Shown here piece after piece: positions 42,117 to 50,457 of a DNA stretch of 53,219 nt. A program made the position numbers and the translations under genes. Under the pieces are notes generated by a model. That model saw only the letters and a program-made list of their open reading frames with translations. It did no database searches and was not told the DNA's origin. The DNA is taken from contig CAKNRQ010000012.1 of assembly GCA_930990965.1 (NCBI GenBank), forward strand, positions 1 through 53,219, in the 5' to 3' direction. Positions within the stretch are counted from its first letter, which is position 1. Each line of letters begins with the position of its first letter. This stretch comes from an uncultured Clostridia bacterium (GTDB lineage: Bacteria; Bacillota; Clostridia; Oscillospirales; Oscillospiraceae).

Positions 42117-43025
42117 TTACATGGCAGCCGCAATCTGGGCGGCTACCTTGGCGTTGTTGAGGGCGAGCTGGATATTGCTCGCGAGGCTCTCGCCGCCGGT
42201 CAGGTCCTTGACTTTGGCCAGCAGGAAGGGGGTGATGTCTTTGCCGTGGACGCCGGCTTCGTCGGCGGCCTTGAGCGCGACCTGGATTACACCTTCCATC
42301 TCGTCGAAGTCGAGGCCGTACTCCTCGGGAATGGGGTTGGCGATGAGGACGCCACCCTTGAGGCCCATGTCCCACTTGGCGTTGAGGATGGCTGCGGCCT
42401 CTTCGGGGCCGGAGACGGCGTAGTCGAGCTTGTGGCCGCTCTTGCGGCAGTAGAAGGCGGGGAATTCGTCGGTGCCCATGCCGAGGACGGGCACGCCCAT
42501 GGTCTCGAGGTACTCAAGGGTGCGGCCGATGTCCAGGATCTGCTTGGCGCCGGCGCAGACGACGGCGACGGAGGTGTGGGCGAGCTCCTGCAGGTCGGCA
42601 GAGATGTCCATAGTCACCTCGCCGCCGCGGTGTACGCCGCCGATGCCGCCCGTGGCAAAGACGTGGATGCCCGCCATCTCGGCCATAAGCATAGTGGTGG
42701 CGACGGTGGTAGCGCCGGTGTGGCCGTTGGCTATGTACACGGGGACGTCGCGGCGGGAGACCTTGCCGACGTTTTTGGCCTCGCACATGACCTTGAGGTC
42801 GTCTTCGCTCAGGCCGACCTTCAGCTTGCCGCCTATGATGGCCATGGTTGCGGGAGTGGCGCCGTTGTCGCGGATTATCTGCTCTACCTTGGCGGCGAAG
42901 TCCAGGTTCTCCGGATAGGGCATGCCGTGGCTGAGTATGGTGCTCTCGAGGGCGACGACGGGCTTGCCGGCGTCGAGGGCTGCCTTGATTTCAGGCTGGA
43001 TATCCAGGTACTTTTCGAGATTCAC
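42117..43025 (-). CDS. psuG: pseudouridine-5'-phosphate glycosidase
   Basis: A 302-residue enzyme, the usual length. Signatures: [17 protein letters not shown] (catalytic Glu region), [27 protein letters not shown] (catalytic Lys in KVSRRD), [23 protein letters not shown], and the C-terminal [19 protein letters not shown]. It splits pseudouridine 5'-phosphate into uracil and ribose 5-phosphate. It lies 30 bases after psuK in the same operon. Confidence 0.95.
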   Translation of the reverse strand: MNLEKYLDIQPEIKAALDAGKPVVALESTILSHGMPYPENLDFAAKVEQIIRDNGATPATMAIIGGKLKVGLSEDDLKVMCEAKNVGKVSRRDVPVYIANGHTGATTVATTMLMAEMAGIHVFATGGIGGVHRGGEVTMDISADLQELAHTSVAVVCAGAKQILDIGRTLEYLETMGVPVLGMGTDEFPAFYCRKSGHKLDYAVSGPEEAAAILNAKWDMGLKGGVLIANPIPEEYGLDFDEMEGVIQVALKAADEAGVHGKDITPFLLAKVKDLTGGESLASNIQLALNNAKVAAQIAAAM

Positions 43026-43055
43026 TTGAAATGCACTCCTTAATAATTTTATCCT

Positions 43056-43982
43056 TTATGGCTGGTATTCCTGTATTGCAAGGCGCAGGTTCTCCGCGCT
43101 CATGTCCGGATTTATGGTCATATCGCTTTCCACGGCGAGCAGCCCGGCGGCCAGGGCGCAGTCCACGGCGCGCAGCGCTTCGTATTCATGTACGAAGCCG
43201 TACACCAGCCCGGCCAGGAAGGCGTCACCCGCGCCGGTGGCGTTGCGCATTTCACTTACCGGACGCAGAGCACGGTAGAAGCGGTTGCCCTTTGCGTCGG
43301 CAAAATAACACCCTCGTTCACCGAGAGAGACGGCGACACATTTCGTGCCTCGCTCAAGCAAAATATCGACGGCCGCTTCGATGGCGCTGTCAGAATCGGT
43401 GTCCATCCCGGCAAGTATGGCGAGCTCCATGCGGTTGGGTTTCAGGCCGTAAAAACGTCCGGCCAGCGGCACCACGCGGTGCGCATACGCCGTGCTTACC
43501 GGGTCCAGAAATACGGGCACGTCTCCGGCGTCGTCGAGGATGCGTTCAAGCGTAATCTGGGGCAGGCAGGGATCACAGACCACAGCCGCCGCGCCCCTGA
43601 TGAGGTCGAGTTTGGAGTCCACTACTTCGGGAGTGATATGTTCCAACACGCTCATGTCAGACATGGCAACCAGCATGTCAGCCCTCTCGTCGAGGATAGA
43701 TACGTAGCTGCTGGAGGACACTCCGGGGAGAGTCAGGCACTCGGACATATCCAGCCCGGCTGACATGCTGTCGTGCCGCACAAGTTCGCCAAACAAATCA
43801 TCGCCCAGCGCGGATACCATTTTTGCGCCTACACCCAGCCGAGCCAGGTTTTCCATGACGTTGCGGGTAACCCCTCCGGCGCTCGTGCGCAGGTGGCCAG
43901 GATTTGAGTCGCGCATGACTATAGCCGCCCGGGACATGCCGTGCACATCTACATTGGCGGCGCCTATACCGAGTACATACAT
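43056..43982 (-). CDS. psuK: PfkB-family kinase, probable pseudouridine kinase
   Basis: A 308-residue ribokinase-like enzyme starting MYVLGIGAANVDVHG; GGAGGG is upstream of ATG 43982, so the longer frame to 44063 is discarded. PfkB signatures: SAGGVTRNVMENLARLG near the N terminus and NATGAGDAFLAGLVYGF with the catalytic Asp near the C terminus. Because psuG follows, it should phosphorylate pseudouridine. The promoter (44036-44008) is a perfect consensus. Confidence 0.9.
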   Translation of the reverse strand: MYVLGIGAANVDVHGMSRAAIVMRDSNPGHLRTSAGGVTRNVMENLARLGVGAKMVSALGDDLFGELVRHDSMSAGLDMSECLTLPGVSSSSYVSILDERADMLVAMSDMSVLEHITPEVVDSKLDLIRGAAAVVCDPCLPQITLERILDDAGDVPVFLDPVSTAYAHRVVPLAGRFYGLKPNRMELAILAGMDTDSDSAIEAAVDILLERGTKCVAVSLGERGCYFADAKGNRFYRALRPVSEMRNATGAGDAFLAGLVYGFVHEYEALRAVDCALAAGLLAVESDMTINPDMSAENLRLAIQEYQP

Positions 43983-44007
43983 GCTCTTTCCCTCCTCGGA
44001 AAAGCTA

Positions 44008-44036
44008 ATTATAATATTATTGTATCTGTTTGTCAA
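44008..44036 (-). promoter_or_regulatory. consensus sigma-A promoter of psuK-psuG
   Basis: Reverse strand: TTGACA (44036-44031), 17-base spacer, TATAAT (44013-44008), 25 bases before the start codon. Confidence 0.85.
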
Positions 44037-44065
44037 TAGCGGGCGGCGGGAAGCATAAAACACAT

Positions 44066-44093
44066 AAAAAGGCCCCCGGGAAGCCGGGGGCCT
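44066..44093 (-). terminator. terminator of CoA-transferase gene 2
   Basis: A ten-base-pair perfect stem (AGGCCCCCGG / CCGGGGGCCT) followed on the reverse strand by five T. Confidence 0.92.
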
Positions 44094-44123
44094 GTCCGCA
44101 TAATGCGGCGGTTATTTGGGGAA

Positions 44124-45329
44124 TTACTTCTTGACAGCGACGCCGTCAGCCTGGAACTTGGCAATCTCCTCAGCGGAGTAGCCGAGCTCGGAGAGGATGT
44201 CGGGGGTGTCTTCGCCAATGTCCATCAGGCCGCGCCAGACCTGGCAGGGCTCGTTGGTGAGCTTCGGGAAGATGTTGGAGCCCTTTATCTTGTCGCCGTG
44301 GGTGTTCTCCCACTCGATGAAGACTTCGCGGGCCTTGTAGTGAGGATCCTCAACGGCCATGGAGAGGTCGAATATACGGTTGCAGGGGATACCGTTGTCG
44401 TTGAAGATGGTCTCAACCTCGAGAGCGGTGTGCTCGTCGCAGAACTTCTGCAGAGCGTTCTCGATGATGTCGCCGCCCGGGGTGCCCATGAAGGCGTAGA
44501 CGGAGCCCTTGGGTATTTCGTCGCTGTAGTCGAGGCCGAACAGATGCAGGGCATTGCGGAGAACGCCGATGCCGAGGATGAGGGTGTAAATGTCCACGCC
44601 GTCCTTGCAGGTGTAAGCGCCGTAGCCAGCGCAGGCGGTGGAGTGGCAGCCTTCACGCTGAGGCAGCTTGCCGGTGTTGAGGTAGGTGCCGACAGCAGCG
44701 CCCTGGATGGAGATCATGCACTCATACTGAGCGGAGTCAATGACCTCGCCCTTGCCGGTCTTCTCACGGCGGTAGAGAGCGGCCATTGCAGCGTAAGCGG
44801 TCTGCAGGCTGGTGACGTAGTCAGCGGTGTTCGGGAAGGCGGGGACGGGCTTCCTGTCGGGGTAGCCGTTCTGGACCATGTAGCAGCCATAAGCCTGGGC
44901 GATCGGGTCATAAGACGCCTTGGGCCAATACCTGGGATCGCCGTACTGGCCGAAGCCGGAGATGTGGCAGATGATGAGGCGCGGGTTGACCTCGTGCATA
45001 ACCTCGTCGGTGATGCCCCACTTGGCCATCTGTCCACCGCGGTAGCTGTCTATGAATATATCAGCGGTCTTCAGCAGCTTGAAGAAGATTTTGCGGCCCT
45101 CTTCGCTCGGAGTGTCGAGGCAGAGGGAACGCATGTTGCGGCGCTCAATTTCAGCGCCCCAGCGGCTGGGACGGAAGATGTCGAGGCCCTTCGGGTTCTC
45201 AATCCAAATGACGTCAGCGCCGAACTCGGCCATGCGGCAAGCGCAGTAGGGGCCGGCGATGGACTGGGTGGCATGGACTACACGGACACCCTGCAGGGGG
45301 CCAAAAGAGGGTATGTTGTTAGTGAGCAT
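44124..45329 (-). CDS. CaiB-like family III CoA-transferase (paralogue A)
   Basis: A 401-residue class III CoA-transferase; GAGGAGG before ATG 45329. It follows E. coli CaiB closely in layout: FGPLQGVRVVHATQSIAGPY, ADVIWIENPKG, SGFGQYGDP, then the catalytic Asp in PNTADY (about D170) and the C-terminal IKGSNIFPKLTNEPCQVWRG segment. The family forms interlocked dimers and moves CoA between carboxylates through an enzyme aspartyl-CoA. It is probably the activating step of the nearby reductive pathway. A sigma-54 promoter lies upstream (45434-45421). The substrate is unknown; carnitine-like acids are only a family-level guess. Confidence 0.9.
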   Translation of the reverse strand: MLTNNIPSFGPLQGVRVVHATQSIAGPYCACRMAEFGADVIWIENPKGLDIFRPSRWGAEIERRNMRSLCLDTPSEEGRKIFFKLLKTADIFIDSYRGGQMAKWGITDEVMHEVNPRLIICHISGFGQYGDPRYWPKASYDPIAQAYGCYMVQNGYPDRKPVPAFPNTADYVTSLQTAYAAMAALYRREKTGKGEVIDSAQYECMISIQGAAVGTYLNTGKLPQREGCHSTACAGYGAYTCKDGVDIYTLILGIGVLRNALHLFGLDYSDEIPKGSVYAFMGTPGGDIIENALQKFCDEHTALEVETIFNDNGIPCNRIFDLSMAVEDPHYKAREVFIEWENTHGDKIKGSNIFPKLTNEPCQVWRGLMDIGEDTPDILSELGYSAEEIAKFQADGVAVKK

Positions 45330-45420
45330 GCTTAGTTTCCTCCTCTGAAATTATTAATTTATTCTTTTTTATAAGCGGTACAGATGAACGTGTGCTACAC
45401 AACACACACTCTGTTATAGT

Positions 45421-45437
45421 GCATCTCGCGTGCCAAA
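45421..45437 (-). promoter_or_regulatory. sigma-54 promoter of CoA-transferase A
   Basis: Reverse strand TTTGGCACG-CGAG-ATGCA, with GG at 45434-45433 and GC at 45422-45421 exactly ten bases apart, the sigma-54 -24/-12 pattern. It lies about 92 bases before the start codon. Confidence 0.8.
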
Positions 45438-45512
45438 CTATGAGCCTGACAAAAAACGTGTTAATTTTTTGGTAAAGTTGCACTGATGGTCAAACCAGAA
45501 TCTAACATAAAA

Positions 45513-45591
45513 GGCCGCCGGTCCCGCTTTATAAGCGGGCCGACGGCCATGTGCGGGGCGCGCCGCGGGTCTGCGGCGACACGGCGCGCCC
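45513..45591 (-). terminator. two hairpins after CoA-transferase gene B
   Basis: At 45556-45591 a ten-base-pair stem (GGGCGCGCCG / CGGCGCGCCC), and at 45513-45548 a compound stem (GGCCG...CGGCC with inner CCCGCTT/AAGCGGG) followed on the reverse strand by TTTT. The second is the probable terminator. Confidence 0.8.
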
Positions 45592-45608
45592 AACTATATG
45601 TTACTTAC

Positions 45609-46814
45609 TTACTTCTTGACGGCAACGCCCTCAGCCTGGAACTTGGCAATCTCTTCTTCGGAGTAGCCGAGCTCGGTGAGGATGTCGTGAGTGTCCTCGC
45701 CGATGTCCATCAGGCCACGCCAGACCTTGCCCGGATTCTCCTTGAGCTTCGGGAAGACGTTGGGTCCCTTGATGGTATCGCCGTGGGTGTTCTGCCACTC
45801 GATGAACACGTTGCGGGCCTTGTAGTGAGGATGATCAACGACATCGCTGTAATCGAAGATGCGGTTGCAGGGCAGGCCGGCGGCGGCGAAGCCTTCCTCG
45901 ACCTCGGCGGCGGTGCGCTCGTCGCAGTACTTCTGCATGGCAGCCTCAAACTTGGCGCCGCCAGGGCCATCCAGAGGAATACCAGCGGAGCCGGCGGGGA
46001 TATCGTCGTCAAACTCCAGGCCGAAGAGCTTCATGGCGTTGCGGACGACGCCTACGCCGGCGCAGAGAGTGTAGATGGCCTTGCCGTCCTTGCAGACGTA
46101 GGCGCCGTAGCCGGCGTTGGCCGGGGAGTGGTTGCCCTCGCGCTTGGGCAGGACGCCGGTGTTCAGGTAGGTGCCGAGCTGCGGGCCCTGGACAGAGAGG
46201 AGGACCTCGAACTGAGCGGAGTCAATGACCTCGCCCTTGCCGGTGATGGTGCGGCGATACAGAGCGGCCATGGCGGCATAGGCGGTGAACATGGCGGTGT
46301 AGTAGTCACCGGGGTACGGAACGGCAGGGATAGGAGGCCTGTCGGGGAAGCCGTTCAGGCTCATGTAGCAGCTGAAAGCCTGGGCTATCGGGTCAAAGGA
46401 CGGCTTGGGCCAGAAAGCCGGGTCGCCATCCTGGCCGTAGCCGGAGACGTGGCAGATGATCAGGCGGGGGTTGGCTTCCTGCATAACCTCGTCGGTGATG
46501 CCCCACTTGCGCATCTGGCCGCCGCGGTAGCTATCTATGAATATATCAGCAGTCTTGATAAGGTTCAGGAAAATCTTGCGGCCCTCTTCGCTCGGAGTGT
46601 CGAGGCAGATGGAGCGCATGTTGCGGCGCTCAAGCTCGGCGCACCAGCGGCCGGGACGCATGACGTCCATGCCCTTCGGATTCTCTATCCAAATGACGTC
46701 GGCGCCGAAGTCAGCCATACGGGTGGCGGTGTAGGGGCCGGCGATGGACTGGGTAGCGTGGACTACGCGGACACCCTGAAGGGGACCAAATGCGGGAATG
46801 TCTTTCGTATACAT
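45609..46814 (-). CDS. CaiB-like family III CoA-transferase (paralogue B)
   Basis: A 401-residue CoA-transferase co-linear with paralogue A, same length and same ends (EEIAKFQAEGVAVKK). The catalytic Asp is in PYPGDYY (D170). GGAGG precedes ATG 46814. The differences from A cluster in residues 140-300 (for example AGSAGIPLDGPGGAKFEAAMQKY), the region that shapes the acyl pocket in this family, so the two may differ in substrate. Upstream I find no sigma-54 element, unlike paralogue A; a TATAAT near 46918 may be its -10. Confidence 0.9.
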   Translation of the reverse strand: MYTKDIPAFGPLQGVRVVHATQSIAGPYTATRMADFGADVIWIENPKGMDVMRPGRWCAELERRNMRSICLDTPSEEGRKIFLNLIKTADIFIDSYRGGQMRKWGITDEVMQEANPRLIICHVSGYGQDGDPAFWPKPSFDPIAQAFSCYMSLNGFPDRPPIPAVPYPGDYYTAMFTAYAAMAALYRRTITGKGEVIDSAQFEVLLSVQGPQLGTYLNTGVLPKREGNHSPANAGYGAYVCKDGKAIYTLCAGVGVVRNAMKLFGLEFDDDIPAGSAGIPLDGPGGAKFEAAMQKYCDERTAAEVEEGFAAAGLPCNRIFDYSDVVDHPHYKARNVFIEWQNTHGDTIKGPNVFPKLKENPGKVWRGLMDIGEDTHDILTELGYSEEEIAKFQAEGVAVKK

Positions 46815-47108
46815 GCTTGATTTCCTCCTTAATAAGTTTGATTAACCTATTGCAGACCGGTTAATAATTTGTCATCAGCAGTACAGAACGCTTAAATCAC
46901 ACACGCACACAACTGGATTATAAACCACGATATGAGGAAAATACTACCCCCAAAATAAAGTTTGTTAATTATTTATTAATTTGCAACCTGCTTTTTGTAC
47001 ATTTTTTTCAGAAGGCGATGAGCGGCCTTGTCGGAAACAGCCAACAGCCCCTGCAAGCGCCGCTTGTAGATGTGGACATAAAATTAACGTTACACTTTGT
47101 AAGAAAAA
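46815..47108. other. gene-free divergent region between CoA-transferase B and transporter 1
   Basis: AT-rich, with no supported gene. On the left is the untranslated leader of CoA-transferase B. On the right are the conserved sequences that lead into the sigma-54 promoter of transporter 1. Confidence 0.5.
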
Positions 47109-47150
47109 ACGAAAATCGTCAAAAAATTATTTTTTGGCACGCGGAATGCA
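47109..47150 (+). promoter_or_regulatory. sigma-54 promoter and palindrome of transporter 1
   Basis: TTGGCACG-CGGA-ATGCA with GG at 47136-47137 and GC at 47148-47149 (GG-N10-GC). The palindrome ACGAAAATCGT lies at 47109-47119, exactly 27 bases before the GG, and an A/T tract separates them. The arrangement is repeated at transporter 2. Confidence 0.85.
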
Positions 47151-47270
47151 GTTGTAATAGGGCAGTACAGATTACCGACGGCAGCACACCCGCCGATAAT
47201 ACCGCAGCACACACAGCATGGCCTACAACAGAATAGGGAAAGGATATTTAAAAGAAAGGACGCAAATTCT

Positions 47271-48677
47271 ATGGCTACTGGTAAGTCGGGCTCTGTTAAG
47301 AAAGTGTTGTTCATTCTGGCAACCATTCTTATGATAGCCTTCTTCTTCATTGACCCGTTCCCGGGCCTTGAGCCGGCCGGCATGCGCTTCCTCGGCATAT
47401 TCATCTGGTGGATAGTGCTTCTGGTTACGGAGCTGATGCCCAACTATCTCGCCTGCCTGGCGGCTCTGGTCTTGTCCATCGCCGTGGGCAGCGCCACGTT
47501 CGAGCAGGCCTTTGGCTCCTTCGCTTCCACTACCAGCGTACTGCTGATAGGCGCCTTCGGCCTGGCTACTGCGCTGACCAACAGCGGACTGCTTGTGCGC
47601 CTGGCACTGCTGGTCATGAAGCTCTTCCCCGGAACCTATAAGGGACAGATCTTCGCCGTTTCGCTCGCCAGCATCATCATCGCGCCGACCATCCCCTCCA
47701 CGACCGCCAAGAGCGCGGTCCTCATCCCCATCATCAACAACATAAGCGATGAGATGGGCTATGAGCCGCAGAGCAAGGGTGCCACCGGCCTCATAAGCTG
47801 CTGCAACACCGTCACCAACTGCTGCGGCCCGATGTTCATGACCGGCGGCATAGTTGCTACCCTGATGCTCTCCATGTACACCGGCACCATCGGCTGGGGC
47901 GATTACTTCCTCTTTGCGCTGGTTTGGGGCGTCATCGTGTTTGTCGGCACCGTCGCTTTCCACCTCTTCTACTACAATCCTGAAAAGGGCGTTCCCAAGG
48001 ATCAGGTCAAGGTCCTCGGCAAGGACGTAATCCAGTCCCGTATCAACGCTCTGGGCAAGATGAGCCGCAACGAGATAGTTGCCCTCATCGTACTGATTGC
48101 CGCCGTTGCCCTCTGGATTACCGAAGGCGTCCACGGCATTCCGACTGCGGTCGTCGCTGTCGGCGTCTGGGTTGTGCTTTGCGCCTTTGGCATGTTCTCC
48201 ACCGCCGACTTCAACAGCGGCAAGATGATGTGGAGCGTTTGGGCGATGGTCGCCGCCGTCCTCGGCGTTGTCGACCTGATGAGCGACACCGGCCTGTCTG
48301 CCTGGATAGGCGACCTGGTTGCTCCCGCTGTGGAAGTCTTCGCCAGCTCCCCGGCTCTTGTCGTTATTGCCTGCTCCGTGCTCAGCACGCTGCTGATGAT
48401 GGCTCTGGTCAACTATCTGGTCTTCGCGGCCCTCGCTATTGCCCTGCTCGCCGCTGTGCCTATGGACCCGCTGTGCATACTCTTCCCGATTTGCATGTCC
48501 GGCATGGTCTTCATCCTTCCCCCGCAGAACGTCCCGATGCTCGCCGCCGAGGGCCTGTCTGCCGGCAGGATGCTGTTTAAGGATACCCGCCCGGCCGCTT
48601 ACGCCTACGTCGTATGCTGCCTGGTAGGCTGCATTGCCTCCATCCCCTGGTGGAGCATGCTCGGCTACATCTATTGA
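47271..48677 (+). CDS. DASS (SLC13-type) carboxylate transporter 1
   Basis: A 468-residue membrane protein with about twelve hydrophobic segments. Family marks: FIWWIVLLVTELMPNYLACL, TTSVLLIGAFGLATALTNSGL, APTIPSTTAKSAVLIPIINN and the inverted-repeat pair CNTVTNCCGPMFMTGG and ILPPQNVPMLAAEG. DASS carriers import di- and tricarboxylates and sulfate with sodium or by exchange. AAAGGA lies before the ATG. It is followed by a terminator and then by its near-twin. The neighbours suggest uptake of the acid activated by the CaiB-like enzymes. Confidence 0.87.
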   Translation: MATGKSGSVKKVLFILATILMIAFFFIDPFPGLEPAGMRFLGIFIWWIVLLVTELMPNYLACLAALVLSIAVGSATFEQAFGSFASTTSVLLIGAFGLATALTNSGLLVRLALLVMKLFPGTYKGQIFAVSLASIIIAPTIPSTTAKSAVLIPIINNISDEMGYEPQSKGATGLISCCNTVTNCCGPMFMTGGIVATLMLSMYTGTIGWGDYFLFALVWGVIVFVGTVAFHLFYYNPEKGVPKDQVKVLGKDVIQSRINALGKMSRNEIVALIVLIAAVALWITEGVHGIPTAVVAVGVWVVLCAFGMFSTADFNSGKMMWSVWAMVAAVLGVVDLMSDTGLSAWIGDLVAPAVEVFASSPALVVIACSVLSTLLMMALVNYLVFAALAIALLAAVPMDPLCILFPICMSGMVFILPPQNVPMLAAEGLSAGRMLFKDTRPAAYAYVVCCLVGCIASIPWWSMLGYIY

Positions 48678-48688
48678 TACATACTGCT

Positions 48689-48729
48689 CGCCTGTCCGGA
48701 TTTAATCTCTGGACAGGCGGGTTTCTTTT
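48689..48729 (+). terminator. terminator between the two transporters
   Basis: A nine-base-pair perfect stem (CGCCTGTCC / GGACAGGCG) followed by GGTTTCTTTT. Confidence 0.85.
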
Positions 48730-48796
48730 ATGCGGACCGCGCAGCGGGGTTCATGTTAAACTGCCACAAATTTAACGTCACGATTTGTGAGAAAAA

Positions 48797-48838
48797 ACGA
48801 AAATCGTCAAAAATTTATTTTTTGGCACGGTGAATGCA
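48797..48838 (+). promoter_or_regulatory. sigma-54 promoter and palindrome of transporter 2
   Basis: TTGGCACG-GTGA-ATGCA with GG at 48824-48825 and GC at 48836-48837. The palindrome ACGAAAATCGT (48797-48807) again starts 27 bases before the GG. About 90 bases around this site are nearly identical to the transporter 1 promoter. Confidence 0.85.
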
Positions 48839-48956
48839 GTTATAATATGGCGGTACAGATTTAAGGCGGCAATGCCGCCGCGCGTGTTATACGGCATGAC
48901 TTCCCAAAGAGAAAAGGTAAAAAGTATACTAAATACTGAAAGGAATTCGTACTGTT

Positions 48957-50363
48957 ATGGCTAATGGAAAAAGCGGCTCTGCGAAGATGGTGCTGGTAAT
49001 ACTGGCGTCCATCCTCATGATAGCTTTCTTCTTCATTGACCCGTTCCCTGGTCTGGAGCCCGTGGGAATGCGCTTCCTCGGCATATTCATCTGGTGGATA
49101 GTGCTCATGGTTACAGAGCCTATTCCCACTTATCTCTCCTGCCTGGCAGGCCTGGTTGTGGCTATTGCAGCCGGCTGCGCCACCTTTGACGAGGCTTTTG
49201 CCTCCTTCGCTTCCAGCACCGCGATACTGCTGATAGGCGCATTTGGCCTGGCTACCGGCCTCACCAACAGCGGACTGCTCAACAGGCTGGCTCTGTTGGT
49301 TATGAAGCTTTTCCCCGGAACATACAAGGGCCAGGTACTCGCCGTCTCCATTGCGAGCCTGGTCATTGCGCCGACCATTCCTTCCACTACCGCGAAGAGC
49401 GCGGTGCTCGTGCCGGTCGTCAACAGCATTTGTGACGAGCTCGGATATGAGCCTCACAGCAAGGGTGCAGTTGGACTTATAAGCGTTTGCAACACCGTTA
49501 CCAACTGCTGCGGCCCGATGTTCATGACCGGCGGCATAGTTGCGGCAGTCATGCTTTCGCTGTACACAGGCTCCATCAACTGGGGCAGTTACTTCCTCTT
49601 TGCACTTGTCTGGGGTGTCATCGTGTTTGTCGGCACGGTACTGTTCCATCTGTTCTACTACAACCCCGACAAGGGCGTACCCAAGGATCAGATCAAGGTT
49701 CTCGGCAAAGACGTTATCCAGCAGCGCCTCAATGCTCTGGGCAAGATGAGCCGCAACGAGATAGTGGCGCTCCTCGTCCTGCTCGTGAGCATCGCCCTCT
49801 GGATTACCGAATCCACGCACGGCATTCCGACTGCTGTTGTCGCGGTGGGCGCCTGGGTTGTGCTTTGTGCGTTCAACCTGTTTTCCACTGCCGACTTCAA
49901 CAGCGGCAAGATGATGTGGACCGTCTGGGCTCTGGTTGCCGCCGTCCTCGGCTTCGTCGATTTGATGAGCAGCACCGGCCTCTCCACCTGGATAGGCGAC
50001 CTGGTTGCTCCCGCGATCGAGGTTGTCGCCGGCTCCCCGGCGCTCGTGGTCATCGGCTGCGCGGTGCTCTCTGCTCTGCTGATGATGGCCCTGGTCAACT
50101 ACCTCATCTTTGCAGCCCTGGCCCTGGCCCTGCTCGCTGCTGTGCCTATGGACCCGCTGTGCATACTCTTCCCGATTTGCATGTGCGGCATGATCTTCAT
50201 CCTCCCGCCCCAGAACGTCTGCGTCCTCGCCGTCGAGGGCCTGGCCGGCGGCAGGATTTCCTTTAAGGATCTCAGACCTGCTGCGGTGGCGTACATCGTT
50301 ACCTGCATAATCGGCTGTGCCGCGTCTATTCCCTGGTGGAGCATACTCGGCTACATATACTAA
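48957..50363 (+). CDS. DASS (SLC13-type) carboxylate transporter 2
   Basis: A 468-residue paralogue of transporter 1, same length, most membrane segments nearly identical (APTIPSTTAKSAVLVPVVN; CNTVTNCCGPMFMTGG; ILPPQNVCVLAVEG). Differences include PIPTYLSC for LMPNYLAC and several residues around the second helical hairpin. AAAGGAA lies before the ATG. It is followed after 94 bases by acyl-CoA dehydrogenase copy 1 with only a T-less hairpin between, so the two are probably co-transcribed from the sigma-54 promoter. Confidence 0.87.
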   Translation: MANGKSGSAKMVLVILASILMIAFFFIDPFPGLEPVGMRFLGIFIWWIVLMVTEPIPTYLSCLAGLVVAIAAGCATFDEAFASFASSTAILLIGAFGLATGLTNSGLLNRLALLVMKLFPGTYKGQVLAVSIASLVIAPTIPSTTAKSAVLVPVVNSICDELGYEPHSKGAVGLISVCNTVTNCCGPMFMTGGIVAAVMLSLYTGSINWGSYFLFALVWGVIVFVGTVLFHLFYYNPDKGVPKDQIKVLGKDVIQQRLNALGKMSRNEIVALLVLLVSIALWITESTHGIPTAVVAVGAWVVLCAFNLFSTADFNSGKMMWTVWALVAAVLGFVDLMSSTGLSTWIGDLVAPAIEVVAGSPALVVIGCAVLSALLMMALVNYLIFAALALALLAAVPMDPLCILFPICMCGMIFILPPQNVCVLAVEGLAGGRISFKDLRPAAVAYIVTCIIGCAASIPWWSILGYIY

Positions 50364-50395
50364 GCGCCTGAAGGTGCGTTCAACTTTGTAATTCA

Positions 50396-50429
50396 CTTGC
50401 CCATCCGGGCCTGAGGCCTGGGGGCAGGC
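50396..50429 (+). terminator. hairpin between transporter 2 and dehydrogenase copy 1
   Basis: TTGCCC...GGGGCA with an inner GGCC/GGCC stem. There is no T run after it, so it is more likely a partial attenuator or RNA-stability element than a full terminator. Confidence 0.45.
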
Positions 50430-50457
50430 GATAAATAAATCTATTGGAGGTTTAATC

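Noticed and set aside
44124-46814. Naming the CoA-transferases caiB outright
   Set aside because: The resemblance is strong but no carnitine-specific partner genes (caiT, caiC, caiD) occur, and the DASS carriers argue for another substrate.
46815-47010. A fourth sigma-54 promoter before CoA-transferase B
   Set aside because: No GG-N10-GC with a TGGCAC-like context was found on the reverse strand.
50396-50457. Sigma-54 or sigma-A promoter directly before dehydrogenase copy 1
   Set aside because: Only a GC hairpin is present; no acceptable -24/-12 or -35/-10 pair.
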